Of a DNA stretch of 32,371 nucleotides, positions 1 to 7,586 are shown one piece after another. This DNA is from Paracoccaceae bacterium (GTDB lineage Bacteria; Pseudomonadota; Alphaproteobacteria; Rhodobacterales; Rhodobacteraceae). The notes under the pieces were generated by a model, which was given only the letters and a program-made list of their open reading frames with translations, made no database searches and was not told where the DNA came from. The position numbers and the translations under genes were made by a program. Position 1 is the first letter of the stretch. Every line of letters begins with the position of its first letter. The DNA lies in the NCBI GenBank assembly GCA_020628545.1, contig JAHDEX010000048.1, positions 1-32,371 of the forward strand. The letters run 5' to 3'.

Positions 1-114
1 TTGTGCAACGCAATTCGTGATTTCTGGAAAAATCAGCGTTTCCCAAAGGTTAGCTCTGGCCCCACCACCCGCCCAGGTTTAGCGTCCAGTTGAAACTTGG
101 GGATTTACTAATTC

Positions 115-2379
115 ATGGCGATTATAGGTGGCACCGATAACGACGACGTTATTGTGGGGACAAATGAGAATGACCTTCTTATTGCGGAAGGGGGGAATGA
201 CACGCTGATCGGTGGCTTGGGGAACGACGATCTTTTTGGTGGTGCAGGAGTAGATATTGCGGTTTTTGCCGGAGTCCGAGCCGAATTTGACGTCTCCGTT
301 TACAGTCGCTCGCAGTTCGAGTCTGCGGTGGTTCAAAGCGCCACACAGGGTCGCAATGACGTTCGCGAGATTGAAATCTTGCGATTTGACGACGGGGATT
401 ACGTACTTAGCGCGCTTCTGGATGACTTCGGCGAAACGCCTGAGACGGCCGGGAGCTTTGAGGATATCAGCGAATTTGGAGGGCAGTTCTTTCAGACAGA
501 TGGCATTATCGGTTTCGCCGGTGACCGCGATCTGTTTTTAGCGCAGCTTTCGCCATCGACGTTGTATCGCCTGACGGTTCTCGACAGTCGTTATGAAGGT
601 AAATACGGGGTTACTGTTCGCGACGCCGATGGAAACGTGCTTGCTGAACTCAATGACCCCAAAGACGGTATTGTCGAGTTCGAGACAACGTCCGCGGGCG
701 ACTATCATATCACAGTCACTTCATTCGAAGGCGGCAAAGGCCAATATGTACTGGTTATGACAGATCTCGCGCTGGTCGGGAGCGACGCTGATGATGCGCT
801 GCGGGGGACTGCTGGCGATGATACTTTATTTCCTGGCGCCGGAAGAGACATTGTCGATGGTCAGGAAGGCATTGATACGGTCGTTTTGGACGGTAACCGC
901 TCTGACTTTGTCGTCGACTTCGATCGTAACATTAGGTCCGCCCCGGATGGGTCGGTCGTCGTCACAATTGACCCCGATGATCCGGATCAACGCAAGAACC
1001 TGACTGACGTTGAAATCATACGCTTTGACGACCAAGACATTTATGTTCTCGATGAGATCGATGATTTTGGGAGCACTGCTCAGACAGCTGGGCGCTTCAG
1101 AGCTGAGAATGAATTTTATGAGGAAGAGCTGACGGCCAAGGGCCGCATTGATGCGATTGGTGATACGGATCTTTTCTCGGTCGAGCTTGAAGGGGGACGG
1201 ATTTATCGTTTCGATTTTTTGAACCGCGGTGGAGAGCGTTTTGAGGTGCGCAGTGTCACCGGGCCGGACGGCAGGACCACACCCATGCGGGAGTTTCCTC
1301 TGCAGTTCAATTTCTACAAGGACCACAGCTTTATAAGGACGACAGAGCCGGGCACATATTTTTTCAATGTCGCAGGCCATGATGAAGTGGTCGGGAGCTA
1401 CAGCTTGCTTTTGCTGGAGCATCGGACCGTTGGGACAGATGATCGAGACTCTTTTGAACTCAGCCCGTTCAACGATGTGATCGACGCAGCCGGCGGCGGC
1501 GATTTTCTTTCCGGCCACATCTATGGAGAGAACGAATTTGACGGCGGAGCCGGCGATGACACTGTTAGACTATTGGCGGACGAAGGTGACTACGACATTT
1601 CAGTTGTCGATAGTGGCGCCGTTAAGATCGAAACCTCAACTGGAAGCCTTGTTGTATCGAATATTGAAGACCTATCGATCCGGGAAGATGACGCGGTCTA
1701 CACAATCGAACTGGACCAATTGCGCGCCGGAGTGGGCCTTATTCCCGAGGAACTGGAGACGGTGTTCCGCCTCGTTCCGCGGAATGAACGCGAGATTTCT
1801 GGTGGACAAACCCATGACATCTATCAAGGAACGTTCGCCAACGACATCATTGAGGATAGTGGAGGCACCAACGTTGTCTATGCGGGCAACGGTGATGACA
1901 AGGTTGGGCTGCTGAGCGGCACCAATATCGTTGAAGGCGGAAATGGTGCGGACCTCATCATCGGTGGCTTCGGAAGTGATGACCTTTCGGGCGGTGATGG
2001 CGACGATGCCATTCGGGGTGATATCAGTGCCAATATCTTCGGGTCCGATACGCTGAACGGTGGCGAGGGCGATGACCTGCTGGAAGGCGGGGGCGGGCAG
2101 GACACGTTTGTGTTCAAGCCATCCCACGGGACCGACACGATTGGTGCACTCGACATCGACTATGACGCGCCTGCGGCCAGTGTGGTGACGGGGGCAGACT
2201 TTGAGTCCGGGCTCGACAAGGTTCAGCTTGATGGCTTTGGTTATGTCTCCGCGGAGGAGGCCCTTGGTAAGGTCACTGACGTTGATGGTGTCGCCACATT
2301 CAGTGACCAGGACACGGTCATCACTTTCGCCGGGCTGACGATCGCTGATCTGTCGCCTGATGACTTCATTATCGTTTAG
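115..2379 (+). CDS. RTX-type (hemolysin-type) calcium-binding secreted protein
   Basis: A 754-residue acidic protein without an N-terminal signal peptide, as expected for type I secretion. Glycine/aspartate nonapeptide repeats (GGxGxDxxx) occur at residues about 5-50, 219-262, 475-485 and 590-690, the last block being longest. Between them lies a repeated module: a linker ending in LRFDDGDYVL (about 88-98) or IRFDDQDIYVL (302-312), then a domain starting DDFGETPETAG (103-113) or DDFGSTAQTAG (316-326) that resembles bacterial pre-peptidase C-terminal (PPC-like) beta domains. A third, partial copy of the linker lies near 490-540. No protease, lipase or other catalytic motif is visible, so it is probably structural or adhesive. 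The C terminus (residues 735-754) is hydrophobic and acidic, like type I secretion signals. No ABC/HlyD secretion genes are in the window. No strong ribosome site precedes the ATG. Confidence 0.85.
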   Translation: MAIIGGTDNDDVIVGTNENDLLIAEGGNDTLIGGLGNDDLFGGAGVDIAVFAGVRAEFDVSVYSRSQFESAVVQSATQGRNDVREIEILRFDDGDYVLSALLDDFGETPETAGSFEDISEFGGQFFQTDGIIGFAGDRDLFLAQLSPSTLYRLTVLDSRYEGKYGVTVRDADGNVLAELNDPKDGIVEFETTSAGDYHITVTSFEGGKGQYVLVMTDLALVGSDADDALRGTAGDDTLFPGAGRDIVDGQEGIDTVVLDGNRSDFVVDFDRNIRSAPDGSVVVTIDPDDPDQRKNLTDVEIIRFDDQDIYVLDEIDDFGSTAQTAGRFRAENEFYEEELTAKGRIDAIGDTDLFSVELEGGRIYRFDFLNRGGERFEVRSVTGPDGRTTPMREFPLQFNFYKDHSFIRTTEPGTYFFNVAGHDEVVGSYSLLLLEHRTVGTDDRDSFELSPFNDVIDAAGGGDFLSGHIYGENEFDGGAGDDTVRLLADEGDYDISVVDSGAVKIETSTGSLVVSNIEDLSIREDDAVYTIELDQLRAGVGLIPEELETVFRLVPRNEREISGGQTHDIYQGTFANDIIEDSGGTNVVYAGNGDDKVGLLSGTNIVEGGNGADLIIGGFGSDDLSGGDGDDAIRGDISANIFGSDTLNGGEGDDLLEGGGGQDTFVFKPSHGTDTIGALDIDYDAPAASVVTGADFESGLDKVQLDGFGYVSAEEALGKVTDVDGVATFSDQDTVITFAGLTIADLSPDDFIIV

Positions 2380-2388
2380 AGGCCCCTC

Positions 2389-3231
2389 ATGCAGAGATTT
2401 ACGGTTGGTCGGTTCCGGATTGTCGGGACCCTTGGGTTGGTTTTGCTCGCGGCGTGTGGCGGCGGCGGGGGTGGTGATGTGGTTGAGGACGTCACTGTTG
2501 GGGATGTGGCGGATTCCCCGGATACGGGGTCGGACCCGGTCACGACGCCGGAGGTGGTCACGGATGGGACGATCACGATCCTGAGCCTTGATGCCTCCGC
2601 GCCCGCGCTGAGCCGGGAGAGCGGGACGTTGGACCTTGATACCGGCGCGGTGCAGTTCGGGACCGCGGCGGGTGCGTTGTCTGCCGATCGGTTGAGGGTG
2701 ACGGTGACGGATGGGGTGGTCCGGTTTGATGATCCTGCAAGCACTGCTTCCAACCGGTTTGACGCGACATTGGGTGGTGAGACGCGGACGGGGGTTGTCG
2801 GGCTGACGCCAAGCGTGGATCGCCTGCCGGGCGGGACGGCGACTTACAGCGGTGATGCGGTGCTGACGGCGACGGCGGGGACCACGCTGTTTGAGTTGAC
2901 GGGCACGGCGGATGTGACTGCGCGGTTTGGTGCTGCGACACCGACAGTGACCACAGAGATCACCGGGCTGCAGGGCACGCAGCAGTCGGCAGTTGGCGCG
3001 CCGGTGGCGGTTGCGAATGCGGGTTCTTTGACGCTTTCCGGGGCGGAGATTTCGGGGACCGGGTTTAGCGGTGGTGATGCCGCATTGTCGTCGCCGGTGC
3101 TGAGTTTGTCGGGTGGCGCGCGTTTGAGCCTTGAAGGCGCGTTTCTCGGCGTGGACGCGGACGAAGCGGGCGGTGTCTTTGTGATCGACGATGGGGCGAC
3201 GCAGATTTTCGGGGATTTCCTGGCGGAGTAG
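2389..3231 (+). CDS. Outer-membrane lipoprotein, possibly TbpB-type beta-barrel fold
   Basis: A 280-residue lipoprotein precursor. The signal sequence ends in a clear lipobox (VLLAACGG, Cys at residue 22), followed by a flexible Gly/Asp/Val-rich tether to about residue 45. The remainder is rich in Gly, Thr, Ser and Val in alternating beta-strand style. The C-terminal stretch (GAFLGVDADEAGGVFVIDD and then IFGDFLAE) resembles the end of the transferrin-binding-protein-B-like solute-binding barrel found in many proteobacterial lipoproteins; that link is from memory of the motif and is tentative. The start is supported by AGAGG six bases upstream. It lies 9 bp after the RTX gene and is probably co-transcribed with it, which hints at a surface function for both. 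Substrate unknown. Confidence 0.7.
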   Translation: MQRFTVGRFRIVGTLGLVLLAACGGGGGGDVVEDVTVGDVADSPDTGSDPVTTPEVVTDGTITILSLDASAPALSRESGTLDLDTGAVQFGTAAGALSADRLRVTVTDGVVRFDDPASTASNRFDATLGGETRTGVVGLTPSVDRLPGGTATYSGDAVLTATAGTTLFELTGTADVTARFGAATPTVTTEITGLQGTQQSAVGAPVAVANAGSLTLSGAEISGTGFSGGDAALSSPVLSLSGGARLSLEGAFLGVDADEAGGVFVIDDGATQIFGDFLAE

Positions 3232-3384
3232 TTGGGCCAGCTGGTGGGATGAGATGGCGGTGCTGATCGTCTTAACGCGCTGACGCGCGGAACATAGTGG
3301 CGGTCCGGTTGTTGCTTTCATAGAACGAGATGTGCGTACCCTTTTGGGCGACGCGCGTCTTTCCACCGGGTGGGCCGGGGGCGA

Positions 3385-3426
3385 GCGAACCTCATGCCGG
3401 ACTGGTGTGGGGTTCGCTTCTTTTTC
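3385..3426 (+). terminator. Rho-independent terminator
   Basis: A 10-bp stem, GCGAACCTCA (3385-3394) with TGGGGTTCGC (3408-3417), contains one G-U pair and a 13-base loop. It is followed by TTCTTTTTC. It lies about 150 bases past the lipoprotein stop, so it may end either the lipoprotein transcript or an independent short RNA starting in the gap. Confidence 0.7.
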
Positions 3427-3469
3427 ATTTGAGCGCCGAACTTGGCGGCAACTCTCACATTCTGATGGC

Positions 3470-3515
3470 TTGACTATTCCTTGGTCACAGCGCAAATGTT
3501 CACGTGAACATTTGC
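3470..3515 (+). promoter_or_regulatory. Promoter and perfect 24-bp LacI-type operator of the enolase-like operon
   Basis: Half site GCAAATGTTCAC (3492-3503) is followed directly by its exact reverse complement GTGAACATTTGC (3504-3515), with no spacer. The central CG and perfect dyad are typical of LacI-family operators. A good -35 (TTGACT, 3470-3475) lies 16 bases before it, so the palindrome covers the -10 position and the bound regulator would block transcription. The inner 16 bases recur at 7503-7518 next to the LacI gene. The enolase-like start codon follows 20 bases later. Confidence 0.85.
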
Positions 3516-3534
3516 AAACGGGATTCGAGGTGTG

Positions 3535-4851
3535 ATGACAGATCAAGCTATTTCCAGTGTCACGGCCCGTCGTGTCTGGGACAGTCGTGGGCGTCCGACG
3601 GTTGAGGTTGAGGTGATCACGGCCGGCGGTGCGATGGGCCGCGCGATTGCCCCGGCTGGCGCGTCTCGCGGTACGCGTGAGGCGGTGGATATGCGCGATG
3701 GCGGGACGGCGCTTGCTGGTCTGGATGTGAAAGGGGCGCTGACAAATGTTGCGACGTTGATTGCGCCGAAGTTGGCCGGGATGGATGTGACGGATCAGGC
3801 TGGGGTGGATCAGGCGATCCTGTCGCTTGATCCGTCGCCGATGAAATCGACGCTGGGGGGCAATGCGACTGTGGCGACGTCGCTTGCGGTGATGCATGCC
3901 GCCGCTGCTGCGAAAGGGGAGGCGGTCTGGCAGCACGCGGCGGCGTTGTCGGGACAAACACCAACCTTGCCCTTGCCCGAGGTGCAGATCTTCGGCGGCG
4001 GGGCCCATGCCGGGCAGCGCGTTGATATTCAGGACTTCATGGTGATGGTGCCGGGTGCGGGATCTTTTGATGAGGTCATGGAAGTCACGGCCGAGATTTA
4101 CCGGGCTGCCGGATCGATCATGCAGCAGCGCGGGGCGCTGGCAGGTGTGGCTGACGAAGGCGGCTGGTGGCCGGTTTTTGATCACAACGAACAAGCGCTT
4201 GAGACGCTGGTGCAGGCCATTGAACTCGCCGGAGAGACACCGGGCGAGCGGGTTGTGATCTCGCTTGATATTGCCGCGTCTGAGTTTGGGCGCGAGGGGC
4301 GGTATCGCCTTGCGCTGGAGAACCGAGAGATGGGGCGCGAGGAGATGATCGGCTTACTGGGCAAGTGGCTTGATACCTATCCGATTGCGTCCATCGAAGA
4401 CCCGCTGGCCGAGGATGATACCGAAGGCATGCGCCAATTCACGCAGACATTCGGGGACCGGGTGCAGATTATCGGCGACGATTATCTGGTGACGAATGCG
4501 GGCATTCTGGATCAGGCGATTGCAGATCAATGCTGCAACGCGGTGCTGATCAAAGTGAACCAGATCGGGACTGTGACCGAGGCGCTGAAGTGCCTGAGAA
4601 GGGCGCGGGAGGCGGGGTACGGCACGATCGTGTCGGCCCGGTCGGGTGAGACCGAAGACGTGTCGATCTCGCACATGGCTGTCGGCTTTGGGGCAGGGCA
4701 GCTGAAGGTTGGGTCGTTCACCCGATCAGAACGTATGGCGAAATGGAATGAATGCCTGCGGATCGCTGATGCATTGCCGGCGGGCCGCTATGTCGCGGGA
4801 CAGCCGCTGTCACAGACTGCATGGGCCCGGAATTGGAAAGGAGCCGCCTGA
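3535..4851 (+). CDS. Divergent enolase paralogue (enolase superfamily, likely sugar-acid dehydratase)
   Basis: A 438-residue protein, full length for enolase (about 430), whose motifs align along its whole length: DSRGRPTVEVEV (16-27), GASRG (42-46), GGGAHA (154-159), DEGG (207-210), SLDIAASEF (243-251), SIEDPLAEDD (286-295), GDDYLVTN (314-321), LIKVNQIG (338-345), SARSGETED (367-375) and QLKVGSFTRSER (389-400). Metal ligands and both lysines are kept. Several active-site positions differ from true enolases: SHRSGETED reads SARSGETED (loss of the His called H373 in yeast numbering), QEF reads QDF (165-168 region), INGG reads IFGG, and the mobile loop GAST reads GASR. A housekeeping enolase would also not be expected under a LacI operator with catabolic enzymes. 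I infer a dehydratase or eliminase on an enolase-like or phosphorylated sugar acid; the exact substrate is unknown. ATG at 3535 is chosen because GAGG lies 4 bases upstream; a GTG sits 3 bases before it. Confidence 0.85.
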   Translation: MTDQAISSVTARRVWDSRGRPTVEVEVITAGGAMGRAIAPAGASRGTREAVDMRDGGTALAGLDVKGALTNVATLIAPKLAGMDVTDQAGVDQAILSLDPSPMKSTLGGNATVATSLAVMHAAAAAKGEAVWQHAAALSGQTPTLPLPEVQIFGGGAHAGQRVDIQDFMVMVPGAGSFDEVMEVTAEIYRAAGSIMQQRGALAGVADEGGWWPVFDHNEQALETLVQAIELAGETPGERVVISLDIAASEFGREGRYRLALENREMGREEMIGLLGKWLDTYPIASIEDPLAEDDTEGMRQFTQTFGDRVQIIGDDYLVTNAGILDQAIADQCCNAVLIKVNQIGTVTEALKCLRRAREAGYGTIVSARSGETEDVSISHMAVGFGAGQLKVGSFTRSERMAKWNECLRIADALPAGRYVAGQPLSQTAWARNWKGAA

Positions 4852-4852
4852 C

Positions 4853-5713
4853 ATGAAACTGATGCGCCTTGGGGATCGTTATGGATCCAAAACACCCTGC
4901 CTGCGCGAAGATGACGGGACGCTGCGCGATCTGTCGGGGGTGATCGGTGATCTGAACCCGACGACGCTGGCTGACGGGGCGATGGCGCAAATCGCGGCTT
5001 TGACCCCTGCAGAGCTGCCTGTCTTTGACCCAACCGGACACCGTGTTGCGCCACCCGTCGCGCAGCCGATGAACATCTGGTGCATCGGGTTGAACTATTC
5101 GGATCATGCGGCAGAAGCGGGGATGGCGATCCCGGAAGAGCCGATCCTGTTTAACAAGTCCTCTGCCACTTACTGCGGGCCACAGGATGACATTCTCTAT
5201 TCCCCACAGATGACAAAGCTCGACTGGGAGGTCGAGTTGGGGATTGTGATCGGCAAGCAGGCGCTTGGTATTTCAAAAGACGAGGCTTTGGCGCATATCG
5301 CCGGCTTCACAGTCGTCAACGACGTGTCCGAACGGGCGTGGCAGCTTGAGCGTGGCGGGCAGTGGGTGAAGGGCAAAAGTTTCCCGAATTTCTGTCCAAC
5401 CGGTCCCTGGCTCGTGACGCCGGATGAGATTGCGGATGTGCAATCCCTCGGCATGTGGCTCGACGTGAATGGGGCACGGATGCAGACGGGTTCAACCGAG
5501 AAAATGATCTTCGATTGTGCGACAATCGTCGCCTACATGAGCGAGTTTTGTCAGCTGGAACCGGGGGACCTGATCTGCACAGGCACACCACCGGGCGTGG
5601 GTGCGGGTATGTCGCCGCAGGTGTTCCTGAAACCGGGGGACAGTGTGAGGCTCGGGATTGAGGGGCTGGGCGAGCAGGGGCAGAATGTGGTGGCACTTGG
5701 AGGTACGTCATGA
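4853..5713 (+). CDS. FAH-family hydrolase, 2,4-diketo-3-deoxy-sugar-acid hydrolase-like
   Basis: A 286-residue fumarylacetoacetate-hydrolase-fold protein. The N-terminal cap (1-70) leads to IWCIGLNYSDHAAEAG (75-90), the divalent-metal acids in DWEVELGIVIG (E126, E128) and VVNDVSER (D157), and the C-terminal CTGTPPGVGAG loop. Length and motifs match the subgroup that includes 2,4-diketo-3-deoxy-L-fuconate/L-rhamnonate hydrolases and proteins often labelled ureidoglycolate lyase. These cleave a beta-diketo acid to pyruvate plus a short hydroxy acid. It starts 1 base after the enolase-like stop with AAAGGAG upstream, and its stop overlaps the SDR start (ATGA). In this context it probably performs the last C-C cleavage of the operon's pathway. 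The substrate is inferred. Confidence 0.85.
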   Translation: MKLMRLGDRYGSKTPCLREDDGTLRDLSGVIGDLNPTTLADGAMAQIAALTPAELPVFDPTGHRVAPPVAQPMNIWCIGLNYSDHAAEAGMAIPEEPILFNKSSATYCGPQDDILYSPQMTKLDWEVELGIVIGKQALGISKDEALAHIAGFTVVNDVSERAWQLERGGQWVKGKSFPNFCPTGPWLVTPDEIADVQSLGMWLDVNGARMQTGSTEKMIFDCATIVAYMSEFCQLEPGDLICTGTPPGVGAGMSPQVFLKPGDSVRLGIEGLGEQGQNVVALGGTS

Positions 5714-6459
5714 ACCAGTACGATTTCAAGGACCGGGTCGCGGTGATCACCGGTGGGGCCAACGGCATTGGGGCTGCCGTGGCGGAGCGGATCGTGCAGT
5801 CTGGCGGGCGTGTCGCGATTTGGGACCTGGACGTGTCGGATCTAGATGCGCGGGTCAGTGCGCTGGCGGCTGATGCGGTCCTGACGGTCGGCGTTGATGT
5901 AAGCGATCTGGCGAGCGTCGAAGCCGCGATGGCCACGACCGAAGCGGGCTTTGGTGGTGTCGATGTTCTGATCAACAGCGCAGGGATTGCCGGGCCGACC
6001 GCGCAGCTCGCCGATTATCCGGCAGATGCCTGGCAGAAGGTGCAAAAGGTCAATGTGAACGGCACCTTTCATACCTGCCGCACGGTTGTACCCGGTATGA
6101 AAGACCGCAACTATGGCCGGATCGTCAATATCGCGTCGATTGCGGGTAAGGAGGGGAACCCGAACGCCTCTGCCTATTCCACGTCCAAGGCGGCGGTGAT
6201 TGGTATGACAAAGTCGCTGGGCAAAGAGCTGGCGTTGCATGACATCGCGGTGAATTGCATTACCCCTGCTACGGCGCAGACGCGGATCCTTGAACAGGTC
6301 AGTCAGGAATTTATCGACTACATGCGGTCAAAGATCCCGCGAGAGCGTTTTGTCACTGTGGAAGAAGTGGCGGCGATGGTGTGCTGGATGGCGTCGGCCG
6401 AGAACTCTTTCACGACGGGGGCTGTGTTCGATCTGTCCGGCGGGCGCGCGACGTATTGA
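5710..6459 (+). CDS. Short-chain dehydrogenase/reductase, probably 2-keto-3-deoxy-sugar-acid dehydrogenase
   Basis: A 249-residue classical SDR: the nucleotide site TGGANGIG (14-21), acidic residue D39 after strand 2 (suggesting NAD preference), NSAG (89-92), and the catalytic triad S143, Y156, K160 in the block ASAYSTSK. The sequence style (PNASAYSTSKAAVIGMTKSL) is that of SDRs that oxidise the 4-hydroxyl of 2-keto-3-deoxy-L-fuconate or L-rhamnonate, although 3-oxoacyl-ACP reductase-like annotation would also fit. Translational coupling to the FAH-family hydrolase by a 4-base overlap supports the order oxidation then hydrolysis to pyruvate. It is the last gene of the operon and converges on the kinase gene 28 bp away. 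Confidence 0.85.
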   Translation: MNQYDFKDRVAVITGGANGIGAAVAERIVQSGGRVAIWDLDVSDLDARVSALAADAVLTVGVDVSDLASVEAAMATTEAGFGGVDVLINSAGIAGPTAQLADYPADAWQKVQKVNVNGTFHTCRTVVPGMKDRNYGRIVNIASIAGKEGNPNASAYSTSKAAVIGMTKSLGKELALHDIAVNCITPATAQTRILEQVSQEFIDYMRSKIPRERFVTVEEVAAMVCWMASAENSFTTGAVFDLSGGRATY

Positions 6460-6487
6460 TGGTTTTTGCGCCCGGGTGGTGAGGCCC

Positions 6488-7489
6488 CTATGGCAGGGCC
6501 GCGCGGACTCGTGACACGAGCGCATTGAGGGACATCGGCGGTGCGCTGATCATGTCCCGGGCGAGGTCGCGGACAACGGCACGGTCCGGCTCTGACAAAT
6601 ATTCCACCGGGGATTTTCCATCGACCCGTGCCAGCATTAGCATGGGCACCAAGCGTGCCACGCGAGCCTCAACGGCTGAGGGGTCTTCGAAGGTCACGTG
6701 CGGGAGGTAGCTATCCCAGAAGGCCGACACATCTTTCAAACGGGCCGCGCGGGTTTGTGGCAGGTGAATGGCTTTCAGCACCAAATGGTTGAGGCAGAAG
6801 GACGGGTCAAAACAGGCGTCGCCCATCGTGGCGCATTCCGCGTCAAGAAAGATGGGGTGGCCTGCGCGGATCAGGATGTTCTTGGGGCTGACATCGCCGT
6901 GGACGAGGATGTGGTGCGCCGCGTAGAGATCATCGCCCATGCGGGTCAGTTCAGGGGCCAGATCCGGGTGGGCTTGTGCGGTTGCGGTGAGGTAGGGGTC
7001 GATCCGGAGGTCGCGGAAATCGTCGCGGTTCTGGAACGGGCCTTGGTCAAACCCCGGTGCGGTTGAGATCTTTTGCAAGCGGCCCAGAAGGTCAGCGACC
7101 CGTGCGGCTGTGCCGTCTGCTGGCTTCGCCTGCAGGAGATCGCTTTTCCAAAGGCTGACGTCATCGCCAGACACATAGGCCATCACAAAGCCGTTCTCGG
7201 TGGTAGAGCGTCCGTGCAGCCGGACCGCGTTGTCGGGGCAGGCGTCGGCGGCGAAGGCAAGCCATGCGTATTCGGCGGCGTTGCGATGGACCGGTGCATA
7301 CCAATCCTGCGCGACCTTCAGTTTGCCGAGCGCGAACTTGGCGCAATAGCTCTGGCCATCCAGATCAAAGCGAACGATGTCAGAGGCGACGCCGCCGGTG
7401 AGGGGCGTGATGTTGCTCAGGTCCTCTGGCCGCCCGATTTTCAGGTCAGCGACGAGTTTGCGGCATCGTTCCGCGATGTCTGCGTCCAT
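6488..7489 (-). CDS. APH-fold small-molecule kinase (MtnK-like phosphotransferase)
   Basis: A 333-residue protein of the aminoglycoside phosphotransferase/choline kinase fold. The Brenner motif VHGDVSPKNIL contains the catalytic Asp and the Mg-binding Asn, and FLDAECATMGD supplies the second metal Asp. The N-terminal lobe holds GGVASDIVRFD and CAKFALGKLKV, resembling 5-methylthioribose kinase and its uncharacterised relatives. The ATG at 7489 is preferred over a longer upstream reading because the operator (7503-7518) and a perfect -35 (TTGACA, minus strand 7543-7538) lie just ahead of it. The shared operator places it in the regulon of the enolase-like operon, so it probably phosphorylates that pathway's substrate. 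Antibiotic resistance is unlikely. Confidence 0.8.
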   Translation of the reverse strand: MDADIAERCRKLVADLKIGRPEDLSNITPLTGGVASDIVRFDLDGQSYCAKFALGKLKVAQDWYAPVHRNAAEYAWLAFAADACPDNAVRLHGRSTTENGFVMAYVSGDDVSLWKSDLLQAKPADGTAARVADLLGRLQKISTAPGFDQGPFQNRDDFRDLRIDPYLTATAQAHPDLAPELTRMGDDLYAAHHILVHGDVSPKNILIRAGHPIFLDAECATMGDACFDPSFCLNHLVLKAIHLPQTRAARLKDVSAFWDSYLPHVTFEDPSAVEARVARLVPMLMLARVDGKSPVEYLSEPDRAVVRDLARDMISAPPMSLNALVSRVRAALP

Positions 7490-7502
7490 GGTGCGCCTCT
7501 TT

Positions 7503-7543
7503 ATGTTCACGTGAACATGCAAAGCATCTGTATTGTTTGTCAA
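7503..7543. promoter_or_regulatory. Kinase promoter and 16-bp LacI-type operator between kinase and lacI genes
   Basis: ATGTTCAC (7503-7510) and GTGAACAT (7511-7518) form a perfect palindrome identical to the core of the operator at 3492-3515. On the minus strand a consensus TTGACA (7543-7538) precedes it by 19 bases, so the operator covers the -10 region of the kinase promoter and ends 13 bases before the start codon. It also lies 68 bases ahead of the divergent LacI gene, so self-regulation is possible. Confidence 0.85.
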
Positions 7544-7586
7544 GGTGGTACTAGTGTCGTGCGGGGGAAGCGCATAGGCGGTTGGC

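Larger units (their letters stand above)
3232..3534 (+). other. Intergenic region with hairpins, terminator, promoter and operator
   Basis: About 300 bases without a credible gene. It holds a hairpin with CCC-TTTT-GGG at its tip flanked by GCGT/ACGC (about 3335-3354), a factor-independent terminator (3385-3426), a -35-like TTGACT (3470-3475) and the palindromic operator (3492-3515) ahead of the enolase-like gene. The stretch 3238-3330 shows nothing recognisable. Confidence 0.5.

Noticed and set aside
1..114. Possible gene end or promoter at the left edge
   Set aside because: No reading frame with recognisable content and no clear promoter elements; it only holds the leader of the RTX gene.
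1672..4194. Very long open frame (840 codons) on the minus strand
   Set aside because: It is antisense to the RTX, lipoprotein and enolase-like genes, is extremely rich in Arg/His/Pro as expected for the complement of G+C-rich codons, and has no recognisable domain.
6488..7489. Antibiotic resistance phosphotransferase
   Set aside because: The fold is shared, but the shared operator with a catabolic operon and the MtnK-like N-terminal lobe point to a metabolic kinase.
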